Of a stretch of 64,000 bases of DNA, positions 45,032-57,149 are shown one piece after another. The DNA is from Dryocosmus kuriphilus. Taxonomy: Eukaryota; Arthropoda; Insecta; Hymenoptera; Cynipidae. The position numbers were made by a program, and so were the translations under genes. The notes beneath the pieces were generated by a model that had not been told where the DNA came from, ran no database searches, and was given only the letters and a program-made list of their open reading frames with translations. Position 1 is the first letter of the stretch. The number at the start of each line of letters is the position of its first letter. The DNA lies in contig CM076192.1 of assembly GCA_038277395.1 (NCBI GenBank), positions 54,793,119-54,857,118 of the forward strand, given 5' to 3'.

Positions 45032-45162
45032 GGATAGATGGCCAAGAAAGTGTATAAAGGAGGAAATAAGGAAATATAAGGAATGGCAATCCAACTAGCT
45101 GAGGGGGAGGTCGTTGGAGGAAGCAATGAAAAATATGGGAGACGGTAAAATAGTTAAAATGA

Positions 45163-46001
45163 GCGCACCGACTTTAAAATATCTAACTTTATATAGAATC
45201 GTTTGGTGGTCGTTTGGTGGTCGTTTGGTAGTCAACTTTCATCGTTTGGTGGTGAAAACTGAAAAAGTTATTGATGTTTCAAAGTTGCGCGCTTACTTCC
45301 GTTAGCATGGCACTTTAATATTTAAAAAAAATTCCTTTTGGTATCGTTTGGTGGTCGTTTGGTGGTGTTTGGTAGTCAACTTTCATCAACTTTGATCGTT
45401 TGGTGGTCGAAATTATAGAAGATATCGGATAATTTAGAAAGTACATCTGGCCAGTTATGTGTCTCTGCGCATTCTTCTGCGCACTTGTGATTGGTGCGAA
45501 ATTTAAATATAAGAAATGCTCTTTTTTAATGTGAAGGCTGTTTGGTAAGTATAATTGTATATAATTCTAGTTATGTATTGTATGCCTTGCAATATAGTAA
45601 CTATTTGCTTCTCAGTCAGTCTCGTTTGACAGAAATGACAGAATGAATGCCCTAACCCTTATAACTAGATTGAAATTTGACATTCGTCTTTCCCTCTAGT
45701 TACAAATGTTAGTGCACACATGGCGAAGATTGTACATTAAACAAATAAGAGTATTCTTAAAAAACAAAGTAGGAATTATATGAATAAGAAAACCTTATTT
45801 CTCCGACATTTTTCATGCCAAATTTTACTAAACGTTAAAATACATATACGTTTCGGAATCAGACCGATTTAAACAAAATGAAATTGTTTAAACATTTAAG
45901 AGTATTCTTAGAAAACAAATTAGTATACTTACAACTATTAAAAATTATTTGAAAATTTGCTGAGATTGAAATAATATGTTTTTCCTACTTTCTTAGGTAA
46001 A
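45163..46001. other. Duplication junction and non-coding start of unit 2
   Basis: At 45162/45163 element X sequence (GTTAAAATGA) changes without a gap into GCGCACCGACTTT, the start of the unit. Only one base of possible microhomology (G) is seen. Confidence 0.85.
45196..45422 (+). repeat. TCGTTTGGTGG minisatellite, unit 2 copy
   Basis: Duplicate of the block at 38319, with the same order and spacing of the 11-mers. Confidence 0.8.
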
Positions 46002-46253
46002 CTACATCCCAGTTAACATTGATCGAGGCCGGTACGTACCCGCGACCTGTTTTTTTGGTACTTTGGTACCGTAAGTGGTACGGCGACAAACGTAGCCGGA
46101 ACGTACCGGCTTGGGCGAAAATGTCCGCTTGCGTAGCAAAAATATCGTTGTTGGAACGTTCCCAATTGGATGCTTGTAAGGTAGCCGCCGCGTACCAGGA
46201 ACGTACCTAAGAACACGTTCCTGGTACGTAATTGGTACGATCCCAACAAACAA
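46002..46253. repeat. GGTACGTACC palindromic-word repeat, unit 2 copy
   Basis: Duplicate of the block at 39125-39375. Confidence 0.7.
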
Positions 46254-46402
46254 ATTTTTTCCCTGGTCTTCAAACAACAACGTACCTTGATACACACATA
46301 TACATATATATATATGATATGATGTATAGTGATAGTTTGGAATATTAGAACTGGATGAGAGAGGTGAGATAGCGTAGAAAGGGTGCAATTTTTTTTTGGA
46401 CG

Positions 46403-47097
46403 GTGGAAGTTGGGTTGAGCATGATGGAGGCAAGAACGGCAGGAACGAAGGATTGCGAAACGGATATGACGACCAGTGAGACGGTGGCTAGTGATAGGGA
46501 GGAACAAGAGATGGCACAGCAAGGTGAGGCCGGTAAAAAAGGAAGAGGTAGACCGCGAAAAGTGACAGGTGAGGAGGGAAGTTCAAAATGTAAAGAGAAT
46601 AATAAGGTAAGAAGACTGGAAAGTTATTGGTTAAAAAATCCGAATAGCGTGAGGGGGAAAGAAATAGGCAACTTAAATGCAGATACTCAAGAGGGAGGCC
46701 AGGAGGAGAGGGTAATGGATAATAATGAAAAAGAAGTATTTTTAGCAAAAGGGGAATTGACGAGGACTCCAATAAAAGAGAGAATATCAAAGGAGGAGGC
46801 GGGTAGACAAGTTTTACAATCAGAGGATGTTATTGGTTTATTATTGGAGTGGAAAGACGGTTGGGAAAAAAAGAGGAAGAAAAATGGGATAGAAGAATGG
46901 TAGAATTAGAAGAAATATTGAGGAAAGAGTATACTTGTAGACATGATAGATGTGAAGAATGTGAAAAGAAAAAGAAGGGGGAGGCAGAAAAGGAAGCGGA
47001 AGTAGAACAGCTAAAAAGAGAAGTTGAAAAAGGTAGGAAGGAAATTAGTAAATTAAATAAAGTATTAGAACAGCGCCAGGAAGTGGGGGGACAGTAA
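46403..47097 (+). pseudogene. Element X ORF1, AT-hook protein, copy 2
   Basis: Open for 166 codons from 'MEVGLSMMEARTAG' to 46903, because the G run that breaks copy 1 at about 39780 is one base longer here. The AT-hook GRGRPRK lies at about residues 47-53. The coiled-coil part with 'CRHDRCEEC' (46849-47097) is in another frame, reached by a shift near 46865-46900, as in copy 1. Confidence 0.65.
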
Positions 47098-47127
47098 GGC
47101 GAGACGAGGCCTCCGTCGGCGAAGGCA

Positions 47128-50100
47128 ATGACTCTAGCACATGCTACTTCGGTGGCAGGAGGGTTGGAGGTTGCTGATGTGGGCGGGGGTGACGGGGGGA
47201 CAGGTTTGACGGGTTTGGCAAAGCCACCACCTAAAAGGCTAAGTAGAGAGGAATGGGATGAAGAGATACAGTTAAGAAGGGCAAAGAAAAAGACTGTCAT
47301 AATTAAAGGGCTGACACTCGTAACAAGAGAAAAGAAGGAAGAATTGGAAGGATGGTTGTGGAACATATTGCAAATAAAAGCTAGGGTGAACAAATTGGAA
47401 AGAATTGAGGGAGGACTGAAAGTTGAATTTGAGGAGTGGAAATCCAAATTAAAGTTAATGAAAGAAAAGATAAGCTTAAGAGACTTAGGTTGGGGGGTAT
47501 GGATTTTGGACGATCTAACAGAGAGACAAGAAGAGGTACAAACATGGTTAGAAAAAGAAGCGGAAGCATGGATGTTTAAAGGGAAGAGGGCCAGAATGGG
47601 TTATCAGAGACTCTGGGTAGATGACGTATGTCTAGAATGGGATGAGCTGGAGGAGGAGAATTAAGAATGAGAGGGAGGAAAGAAATTTTTTTTCGTGACA
47701 ATGGAAGAGGAAGTACTGTCAGATAGTGAATTGGTATTGATGCAATGGAATGTTCAGGGTATGGCAAACGTGAAGACAAATTGGAAATTGTGGGAGAGTG
47801 TGGACATTGTCGTTTTCCAAGAAACATTCTTGGAAGGGAAAAGAATGGAAAGATGTATAAAAACGTTAGATAAGAAATTTGAATGGTTCGGCAAGGCAGC
47901 AGTCAGGAAACATACTAAAGGCAGAGCAAGTGGAGGGCACCTGATTGGTGTTAAGAAAAGGATAGAGGCTAGTTGGAATCTGACAGAATGGGAGTACGGA
48001 TTACAGTTACAAATAAAAAAGAAGGACAGTGAGGATAATTACGTGTTGATCACGGGCTATAATATCAAACCTAATAATATAAAATTATTTTTGAAGAAGC
48101 TGGATCAAAAAGCGGATAGCCTAGAAGGACACACAGCAAGATTAATACTGGCGGGGGATCCGAACGCAAAAATAGGAACAGGCCAGGGAGTGGCGGAATG
48201 CGGCTTGGACGAAGAAATGGATTTTTGTCTAAGAAATTCAGAAGATAAAGAAATACGGTCTGAGGGTAAATATTACTAAATTGGTGCGAGGCAAGAGCGA
48301 TGTTAATTATGAACGGTAGAATGGAAGAGGATAGGGAAGGAAAGGTAACATGTATTGGGCACGGGAAAGGACTAGGTGGTGTATTGGATTTAGTCGTGGT
48401 CAAAATGGAGGAAGGAATAGACAAACCAGAATGGTTTAGGGGACTCCGGATTGCAGCTCAGGAGGGATCAGATCATTTACCAGTAATATATCGAGTGAAA
48501 TGGGGCAAAACAGAAAGAAAATCAGAAAGGGAAAGAAAGAAAGTAAGAAGGCTAAAGTGGAAAGAGAAAAAAGAAGAAGAATTCCGTAAAGAATGGCTTG
48601 AATGTTGGAAGGAAAGAGATACAGAAGAGAATCCAGATCCTGAGACAAGGTGGAGAAATATAATAGAGACAATTGAAGAAGCAGCAAGGAGGACTGGTAT
48701 GACAACGAAAGGAGGAGGAAAAAATAGGCGGGAGGAAACGTGGGATAACGGCGAATACAAGTTGAAAAGAAGAGAAACATTTAAGCTGCTACACAGATTT
48801 AGAGGAAACAGGGATTGGAATAACAAGCAAGCGTACATGAGCAGTAGAAAGGAACTAGCAGAACTGAGGGAAAAATTGATCAAGGATTGGCTGGATAAAA
48901 AGCAGAAGCAGGTAGCAGAGAGTAGAAATATTACAGAATGGTGAAAGGCCATGAGTTGATATAGAAAGAAAAGGAGTATGGTGGGTAACACAGTTAAGAA
49001 AGAGGTATGGCTAGAACATTTTATGTCATTACTGGAGGGAGCTGAGGAATTTATAGAAGAGGCTGATGAGAAGAAGGGAAAGAAAAGAGCAGAAGACTTG
49101 AGGTTTGAGGATAATAGAAAGAAGAAAGAATTGAATGATAATAAAGGGAAAGAGAGCGAAGAAAAAAAAGAAGAGAGAAGTGAAGAAGTATTAGAAGAGG
49201 ATGATTTAAATAAACCTCTAGAGCAAGAAGAAATACTTAAAAGGATAAGGAAGTTAAAAAAAGTAAGGCTGCAGGAGAGGATGGGATTGTAGCAGAATTT
49301 TTGATGGGCATGCCTAAAGAAGGAATGGAAGAACTTCTACAAGTGATCAAGGACATATGGCAGAAGAAGCGATTAATAAAAATGAGAATTTGGCAGGTAA
49401 CTACAGAGGAATTTCATTGTTAGATATAGGTTATAAAATATTGGCGTCGATAATGGCAGGAAGATTGAGCGAAAAGCTGGAGAGAGAAAAGAAATTAACG
49501 AGAGCTCAAGCAGGGTTTAGAAAAGGAAGAAGCACCATAGAGCAAGTATTTGTCTTGAATACAATAATAGGAAACAGACTGAGAAGAAAGAGAGGCAAGT
49601 TGTATGCAGTATTTGTTGATTTTAAAAAGGGTTTTGATATGGTGGATAGGAAAAGGCTGTGGACGAAAATGGAAAGGATGGGGATAAATGGAAGGTTCCT
49701 AGAAATGACCAAAGAAATTTACAAAGAGACGTGGAATGAGGTAATAGTAGGAGAGGAAAAGACTGGAAAATTCACAACAAAAAAAGGTGTGAGGCAGGGG
49801 TGTCCGCTCAGCCCCATCTTATTCAATATATATATTAACGATCTAGAAACAGAACTAAGAAGAAAAGGAGATGGAGGCACGGTTACTAGTCCAGGTTCAA
49901 ATATAAAAATCTATGCATTGCTCTATGCAGATGATGCGGTGATAGTAGCGGAAGTTAAGGAGGACTAGATAAAATGATTGAGAATGTAGAAAGATGGACG
50001 GAGAAGAACGGGATGGAGGTAAATGTAGAGAAAACAAAGATTATGGTGTTTAGGAATGGAGGGAAAAAGAAAGGAGAAAGCTGGAAATATAAAAACAGTG

Positions 50101-50503
50101 AGTTAGAAGTAGTAAGGGAGTTTAATTATCTTGGATTTTGGTTTACAACGGCAAATCAATACAATACACATGTTAAGAAGGCATCAGGAAAAACGCAGCG
50201 ATTGATTAATAAGGTATGGAGTGAAACAAATAGAGCTGCGATAACAAATTTAAAGAGAAAATTATTTTTTATGGACTCAACGGTGAAAACGGCGGCATTG
50301 TATGTGGTAGAAATTTGGGGATGGAAAAGAAAAGAAGCGATAGAGAAGGTACAGAGCAGATATGTGAAAGCGAGCATGGGACTAGGAAAGAACACACCTG
50401 ATTACATATGGAAGATGGAAGCAGGGCGAAGGAGTGTGGAAATAGAGGCAAGAAGAAGGGCTGGCGCTTTTATAATAAAGGTACTCTCTATGGAGGAGGA
50501 TAG
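47128..50503 (+). pseudogene. Element X ORF2 endonuclease-RT, copy 2
   Basis: Same domains as copy 1: helical N-terminus (47128-47664, continuous here because of an extra base at about 47382), APE endonuclease ('LMQWNVQGMANV' at about 47740, 'LAGDPNAKIGTG' at about 48147, 'GSDHLPVIYRVKWG' at about 48470), and RT with 'GVRQGCPLSPILFNIYINDL' and 'LLYADDAVIVAEV' (49357-49968). The stops after 48279 and at 48942 and the breaks at about 49259 and 49360 are the same as in copy 1, showing that the element was dead before it was duplicated. Confidence 0.8.
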
Positions 50504-51863
50504 TCGCCCCATCAGCTTGCTCTGCACTCTCAGCAAAGTAGCTGAAAGCATCATTCTTTCTCGTTTCGACGATTTTTTTCTCACGAAAAAACATTCTACC
50601 TGACTTCCAGCACGGTTTCCGCAAACGCCATGGAACAGCCCACCAACATCTTCGCGTTTCTGAATACATTGCCGACAATCTCAATAAAGGTAAGCACACG
50701 TCCATGCTTCTTCTGGACTGTAAGCAAGCCTTTGACAGAGTTTGGCACGACGGTCTCATTTTCAAACTTATCCACTTAAAATTTCCTCATTACCTTATTG
50801 GCCTAATTAAATCTTATCTCTCAAACAGGAGTATTAGAGCTCGAGTCGGAAACTCCTTATCGCAACCCCAACTTATCACTTCTGGTGTCCCTCAGGGTTC
50901 TAAACTTTCCCCCTCTCTCTTCAACGTTTATTTTTATGACATTCCTGTCAATGATAAAATCCTCACTGTTCAATACGCCGACGATGTTGGCTTTCTTCAA
51001 TCTGCCAAGGTTATTAAACAATGTTCCTCTCATTTAAATAGATTCACCCCAGTTGCTCTCGATTAGTACTCCAGACGGAGATTTGAAATTAATAAAACTA
51101 AATCGGAAGCCGTCTTCTTTTCTCGACGCATTCGCACTCCTCCCAAGCTCCTCGTCAACTCTCTTCCCATCGAATGGAGCAATTCCGCAAAATATCTCGG
51201 CGTCATTTTTGACAAGAGACTCACCTGGTCCAAACAAATAATAGCTACACGCAATAAAGCCCTTGGAGCTTTTACGGCGCTTAAACCGTTCTTTAATAAT
51301 CACACTGTATCTCGGGCCACCAAAGCTCGAGCCTTCAATGCTATAATTAGAAGCATTTGCACTTACGCGATTCCAATATGGGGCTCTGCATCCCCAAACC
51401 GCCTATTAAAGCTCCAGGGGACTTACATGCGCCTTCTTCGATCATCATTGAACATCCCCTGGTACATACGCAACAAACAGATCCTTGCCGAACTCAAGCT
51501 ACCTTCCATTACCGAAGCTGCCCAAACATACGCTTCAAACCTTCGACTTTCCGTGCAAAATCACCCAAACCCTAGCATCAACTCACTTGCAAATTACGTA
51601 AGTAAATCTTCACCGTTTTAGAAGGCCGTGCCTTCTTGTTTCGTCAAACCCGTAATCCTTTCTTCTCTTTCCGTGTTTCGCTTCTAGCGCGAGTGTCCCT
51701 GCAGTTCAACTGTCTTGGACCACCATCCTCCGCCCGTCTCATCTTTGGTTCATAACCTCCAGGTTGGTAACCATTCGGGGAGGGGTTTTAGTCGGTAGGC
51801 GCACCTCGCGAATCCGACACTACCCTTCACTGGGTGTCTTTTGAAGATTCCCCCTCCTCGACC

Positions 51864-51913
<50 letters not shown>
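50504..51913 (+). mobile_element. Element Y copy 2
   Basis: Same insertion as in unit 1, with GAGGAGGATAG at 50493-50503 and 51914-51924 and a tail of 46 A against 40 in copy 1. It differs from copy 1 by small indels (one T fewer at about 51270, two bases fewer at about 51610). RT motifs 'LLLDCKQAFDRVWHDGLI', 'SGVPQGSKLSPSLF' and 'QYADDVGF' lie at 50704-51010. Confidence 0.92.
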
Positions 51914-51918
<5 letters not shown>

Positions 51919-51924
51919 GGATAG

Positions 51925-52537
51925 ATGGCCAAGAAAGTGTATAAAGGAGGAAATAAGGAATATTAGGAATGGCAATCCAACTAGCTGGGGGAGGTCGTTG
52001 GAGGAAGCAATGAAAAATATGGGAGACGGTAAAATAGTTAAAATGATAGGAGAAGGAAAACCAGTAGGAAAAATTGCGGAAAGACTAGTTGAACTGGAAA
52101 TGGTAGCAGAAGGCCAAGACATACAGAAAAATTGGGAAAAAATAGAACAATCCAGTTTCTGTAGCTATTATAAAGAGATTAAGAAGAATACAGAGATGGA
52201 GACATATTGGCAAAGGGAAAAACTAAAGGTGAGACAGAAGGAAGTGTGGGCTCGATGGAGGTGTGGAAATGCCGTAAAGGAAGGAAAGAAAGGCTTTAAA
52301 GACAACAATTGTAGGGCTTGCAAGGTCAAAGAGGAAACATTACAGCATGTAATCGAGTGTGAAGAAGTAATGAAAAAGTTAAAAACACCGGGAAAAGAAT
52401 GGTGGAGAAGGTGGAGAGAAAAGAATAGACAGAAGGACTGGAGGAAGGAGTTACTGGCAGGCTTACAGAAGGAAGTGGACGAAGACTTGTGTTTAAATTT
52501 GGGCAAGATAGAGGATATATTGAATGTTAAAAATTAA
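51925..52537 (+). pseudogene. Element X ORF2 C-terminal region
   Basis: Resumes after element Y and its duplicated target site. It encodes a basic helical region and a CCHC-like zinc motif 'CRACKVKEETLQHVIEC' (about 52314-52364), of the sort found after RT in several non-LTR clades. It ends 'LGKIEDILNVKN' at 52537. Only the first about 120 bp is duplicated at 45038-45162. Confidence 0.72.
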
Positions 52538-52673
52538 TGATACAGGCTAAAGGTGATTTAGGTTAAGTCATTAAGTAAATAGTGGTAATTAAACTAGTTT
52601 GTAAGTGTTCATATTGTTAATGAAGGAAAAGGGCAAGGTGAAGGTGTAGAACTAAATGTAGCACCAAAGAAAG

Positions 52674-52694
52674 AATAAATAAATAAATAAATAA
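52674..52694 (+). repeat. (AAAT)n tail of element X
   Basis: GAATAAATAAATAAATAAAT-type microsatellite that closes the element, only 26 bp from the stop codon of the opposed element. Confidence 0.8.
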
Positions 52695-52719
52695 TATATA
52701 CATATGTGATATGAGTGTT

Positions 52720-55193
52720 TTACTTTATGAGAGCATACGGTAATTTGAATTTTATTTTGAATGGAGCGTTGTTTTTATCATATAGTTTTATGTCTGTTAG
52801 GGCTTTAGAGTTGTCAGTTTGACAGTTATAGAATTTATGCGTTAGTTCCTAGATGTTGGTTTTAATGTCTGTTATTTCCAAGCCTTCTCTTATATCTTTA
52901 TTTCGCTTTTTGGGACCAGAATTTTTTATTCGCCTCAGTATTCTATTTTCGAAGGTTTGTAGCTTTTTAAGATGTGAAATTGAAGCGCTACTCCAAACTG
53001 GAGCTGCGTATAATAATAATGGTTTTATAAGCATCTTATACAATATTAATTTGTTCTTAATACTAAGAGCGCTTTTTCTATTCATCAAACTATATAATAA
53101 GCCATTCATTTTGTACCCCTTTTTGCACGCTTCGTTTATATGTCGCATAAATGTAAGCTTACTGTCTAATATCACTCCTAAATTTTAACATATCTTTTCT
53201 GGGTAACTTCTACGTGATCTAGTATAATGACAAGATCATTTCCGTTTGCCTTTGAATTTTTTACTAAAAATTATAAATTCTGTCTTATTTGTATTAATTT
53301 TTATTTTCCACTTGTGGTAATACTTTATCAGTTCATGAATATGTGTTTGCAAGTATTCAACTGCCTTGTGCTTCTTCCATGAGGAAGCATACACCGCTGT
53401 GTCGTCTGCGAATATTGCTACGTTCTTTTCTTTGTTCTTAACTATATCATTAATGTAAAACAAAAATAATGCGGGTCCCAGAGTGGATCCCTGCGGGACG
53501 CCTGCCGCTATATTTTGCAGATCTGATTCCTTATCTTTACATACTACTGTGATTTTCCTATTTTTAAGGTAACTTATGAGAAGTTTGACAATATATAAAA
53601 AGGTATCCTTAATTGATGTAATTTGTACACGAGCCCTCTGTGCCACACGGTATCAAATGCTTTTTCTATGTCTAGAAAAACTGCTGCAGTTGATTTATTT
53701 AGTTTAAAATTTGTAGAGATATGATTCGTGAGTCGAGCCAGCTGTTGAACAGTGCTGTGTTTCTCTCTGAAGCCAAACTGTTCATCCATCAGAATTTTAT
53801 TAGTTGATTCGAATTTTTTGAGTCGATTTAATATTAAAATTTCAAATATTTTACTGAAGGTAGGTAGAAGACTGATTGGCCTATAATTTTGAGGGAACAA
53901 TTTATCTTTGCCTGGTTTCTGGAATGCAAGCACTTTTGCAATTTTCCACTCTTGTGGGAAATATGATATTTTGTAACATGAATTGAATATATAAGTTAAT
54001 TTGACTATTGCTTTACGCGGAAGATTTTTCAGCACTAGATTCTGAATACCGTCAGGCCAGGGGCTTTTCTTGGCGCAGTTCGTTTGATTGCTTTTTTAAT
54101 TTCTATTGGATTTGTTCATTCTATTGTATTTATTTCTAACTCAGTCTCTAGTATTTCGATGTAGCTCTTATTTACTAACACTTCTGTTTTCCTACCGCCC
54201 ATTTTCTCTGTGAGATGATGCACTTTCTCGAAGTTTTCAGCCAGTACATTAGCCTTATCTTCATCGTTATAGACGAGGCCCATTGTGCCGTGCAATTTTC
54301 TTACTTTCTCAGGGTTGAGTTTAGTAAAATATTTCGCGGTTTTCCAGAGAGAATTGTCTTTTACTTTCAAGTTTTGTAATTTATTACGCCAATTATTGTT
54401 GCTGAATTTTTGTGTTTCTGCTTCTATTAAGTTGCGGAGGGTATTTCTAATTATTTTGAATTGTTTAATTCCGGTTCTTTGATGAAGTTTGCGGATTTTA
54501 TTTCTTTCTGTTGTAAGGTCATGAATGTGTTCAGGTAAGGGTGTCTTTGTTGCTTCTGGTTTAGATTGAGGAATCGCGGTTGAGATTGCATTTATTATCA
54601 GTGCTGTCAAAGTGTGGACTGATTTATCTATATCTTTATTTGTTTGTAATTGAGTATTAATGGCTATATTATCGTTGATGTACTTTCGAAATTTATCCCA
54701 GTCTGCATTTTTGTCGCTCAGGGATGTTTTGTCTTTTATTTCATGTGAGGAGTTGAGCATTGTAATTAAAATAGGTAAATGGTCAGAGTCAAGTTCGTTT
54801 AGTGTGTCTATCGTAATGCTGTTAGTAACATTCTTCAGTATTCCTATATCAACTGTACTAGGAGTGCAATTGTCCATATAAGGATAAAGAGTAGGTGTGT
54901 CTGGAGCTATGATTTTCAAATGATTGCTGATTATATAGTTGTATATCTTTTTACCATTTTTATTTCTTTTTTTGCAATTCCAGTGGTTGTGTTTTACGTT
55001 AAAGTCCCCCAAGGCAATTACTTTATTCTGATTTCTAAAAATTTTGTCAAGGTCATTGGACTGTAATTGTTGTGAAGGTACATAAACTGAGGTTAAAGTA
55101 ATATTATTTGTGAGTTTGATCCCTATGGCTTCAACTATTTCTATGTTATATTCTACTTCAGTACAAGCGATGTTTTTTCTAACCAGAATAGCG

Positions 55194-55195
<2 letters not shown>
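52720..55195 (-). pseudogene. Jockey-type ORF2 endonuclease-RT, 5'-truncated and broken
   Basis: On the minus strand the sequence starts inside the endonuclease at the poly(G) tract ('GGVAILVRKNIACTEVEY'). It continues with 'ALGDFNVKHNHWNCKK' (about 55012) and 'ELDSDHLPILITM' (about 54800), a linker with 'VKDNSLWKTAKYFTKL', then RT: 'YRPISLLPTFSKIFEI' (53890), 'QFGFREKHSTVQQLARL', 'FLDIEKAFDTVWHRGLVY', 'AAGVPQGSTLGPALF' and 'VAIFADDTAVY' (about 53420). The C-terminal part ends 'KFKLPYALIK' at 52720. Frame breaks at about 54040-54110, 53580-53640 and 53180-53230. The first part of the endonuclease and all of ORF1 are missing. Confidence 0.83.

Positions 55196-55230
<35 letters not shown>
55195..55230 (+). 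repeat. Poly(C) tract (36 C) at the element's 5' end
   Basis: On the minus strand this is 36 G that run into the Gly-Gly codons of the endonuclease motif 'GGVAIL'. On the other side of the tract the sequence is no longer retroelement. Confidence 0.9.
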
Positions 55231-57149
55231 ATAATCAAGCCTAACCAGTTGTGCGCAACGATGCAATCATATAAAATACGCATTCAAACGAGAAAATAGC
55301 GGAAATAAATTATTGAATACAATACAAAAAATATTCCGAAGATTGTTATATTCAAAAGCAAATGAAATAGACGTATTTTTCTTGAAATTTACTTCCGAAC
55401 TGCCCCGGTAACAAGGGTTGCATTGTAATGGGATTAAAAGTTATAATTCTTTTCAACACCTGATTTTTCCTTCCGTCTCTTATACCACCAACGGGAACAG
55501 AAAAAGTCAAATTCAATCCGTTTCTATGTCGTTCTCCTGTGTGTTTGACAACATCAAACATAACCTCAAAATAATTAAAAAATGGAATACAATATTTGCA
55601 TACAAAGCACTACTATCGGATTTAAAAGTTCTGGCCCCTCAACTAAATCTTCAATATCTCAGTGAAAAAAAAATATCTTTAAAAAATGATAAACATCTTG
55701 TTAATCCTCATTTTACTACCAATAAATACGATTTCATCGGACCGCGATTCGATTCTAAGTTTTGATATAAATGTCGAAGGAAGGTGAAAAAACGTGGTTA
55801 AATGTAAGTACCTTTTTAAGTTGTTCAAGTTTCGAGCGTCCTATTTCGTGAAATAATTCATGAAATTTTTTACAAAAAATGAAGCATATACCTTGAGATT
55901 TCATTTATTCGTGCATTTTTGAAAAATTTGAAAAGATTTACAACTTTAGTGCCTGCAGCCAATCCTACAAAAAATGATATCTCAGCGTGTACTTAAGCTG
56001 GAAGATTCTGCTAAGGCTTCAAATTTTCAAAAAAAATTAACAAATTTAATTCCAGGGTCTTAAAATTAGTTACTCAGATAGATAAGACGCTGTCATGCAC
56101 TCTTCTTTTTTTTTTTTTTTTCAACACTGGTCAACCACAATTGTAACTGATACCCTTAAAGGGGAATATTGGCTATTGTGAAAGTTTGTTGGCCCACGCG
56201 CCGGTTGCGGCGAGATTTAGGAAAACTGAAGAAAAAAAGGCACTCCATAGGCGTAGATACATTTTCTCGGCTACAGCATCTTACTTTTGTAGGCATAAAT
56301 AAATGTGTGTATAATTCTATAAAATTAAAATTTTAAGAATCATTCATCAGGTTGGACACTAATTATATGTAGATAATAATTATTATAACTATTAAATTAT
56401 CATACTAAAGTAACGGTTCAAGCATAAAAATGTAACTTTGTCTTGTGTTACTTTGTACATTAAAAATATTGTAGAAAATTAAAACGATAAGTTAAATTTT
56501 GTGAATAGCATAAAATAATAACAAATAATATAAGTTCGAATCATTGTTCTTTAGAAATATAAAAATTGTAAAACAAGTTTTAGTATTAATTTCACTAATT
56601 TGTATTTCGTTTCAACGATATTTTTGTATCAAGGATAGATAATACATCTTGTTGCTTCAGCTATAAAAGTTCCCTGTGTAGTAAGGAACTATTACAGTTG
56701 TTAAGTAGCTAACATGACAATTTAGTGTCATTTCAGATTGCTGGCTATACACTGAGCAATTCGAAATGCGTGGACTTACGCTTTCTCGTATACCTGTAAT
56801 TGTCAAGCTAGTTCATCCCAACTTCGAATGTCTAACAGATGAGGTATCCGTAAACCAAATTGTAAATCTAGCTGAGGTGTCCATTATCCACTGCCCAAGC
56901 ACTGCTGAGTTCATGGAAATATGCTGGCAGAACTATCCTCCCAAATAAGGGCATTAAATCATAATTGCCAGTTGTAAATAATTTCTCGAACAACCCTCCC
57001 TGTTCATTTTTGGCTCTATGGTAAATTCTGACTTTAGTTGCATCAAGAACGTCTTCGTGTTTACTTGAAAGTCAGAACCGCGCAAACATTTACGTGAAAT
57101 CGTTTTTTTTTTCAAAATTATATAAGTGTCATTGTGCAAATAAGTTACA
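55231..57149. other. Mostly non-coding stretch with two unassigned short ORFs
   Basis: A 115-codon plus-strand ORF (55418-55765) and a 60-codon one (56766-56948, possibly preceded by a TTTCAG acceptor at about 56732) have no domain I recognise. The second could belong with the OTU pseudogene that follows. A T run is at about 56106-56122. No repeat ends found. Confidence 0.35.

Larger units (their letters stand above)
38286..45162 (+). repeat. Tandem segmental duplication, unit 1
   Basis: 6877-bp unit starting GCGCACCGACTTTAAAATAT. The next unit begins with the same sequence at 45163. The unit contains the TCGTTTGGTGG minisatellite, the GGTACGTACC repeat, most of element X and nested element Y. 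Its right end cuts element X in the middle of its C-terminal region (after GTTAAAATGA). Confidence 0.95.
39440..45162 (+). mobile_element. Element X copy 1: APE/RT non-LTR retrotransposon, 3' end lost to duplication breakpoint
   Basis: Order: ORF1 (39526-40219), ORF2 endonuclease (from about 40830), RT (about 42400-43600), nested element Y (43620-45026), then a short continuation to 45162. The RT motif GVRQGCPLSP differs from the GVPQGS of the Jockey-type copies, so this is another clade; the exact clade is not decided. It lies just after a (TA)n stretch. Confidence 0.8.
45163..52046 (+). repeat. Tandem segmental duplication, unit 2
   Basis: 6884-bp unit, nearly identical to unit 1. Observed differences are mostly one- or two-base homopolymer indels (T run at 46388, G run at 47195, A run at 49164, poly(A) of element Y) and a few substitutions (for example 41770 C against 48651 T). 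The element X sequence continues uninterrupted past 52046, so unit 2 contains the original right side. Confidence 0.95.
46318..52694 (+). mobile_element. Element X copy 2, with 3' end
   Basis: Same layout as copy 1 but complete at the 3' side: after element Y the coding sequence resumes at 51914, runs to a stop at 52537, and a 3' UTR ends in (AAAT)n at about 52674-52694. This copy defines the whole element as about 6.4 kb including the Y insertion, about 5 kb without it. Confidence 0.82.

Noticed and set aside
38286..52046. Two independent insertions of element X
   Set aside because: The units share non-element flank, the same nested element Y with the same target duplication and the same disabling mutations, so one duplication explains them.
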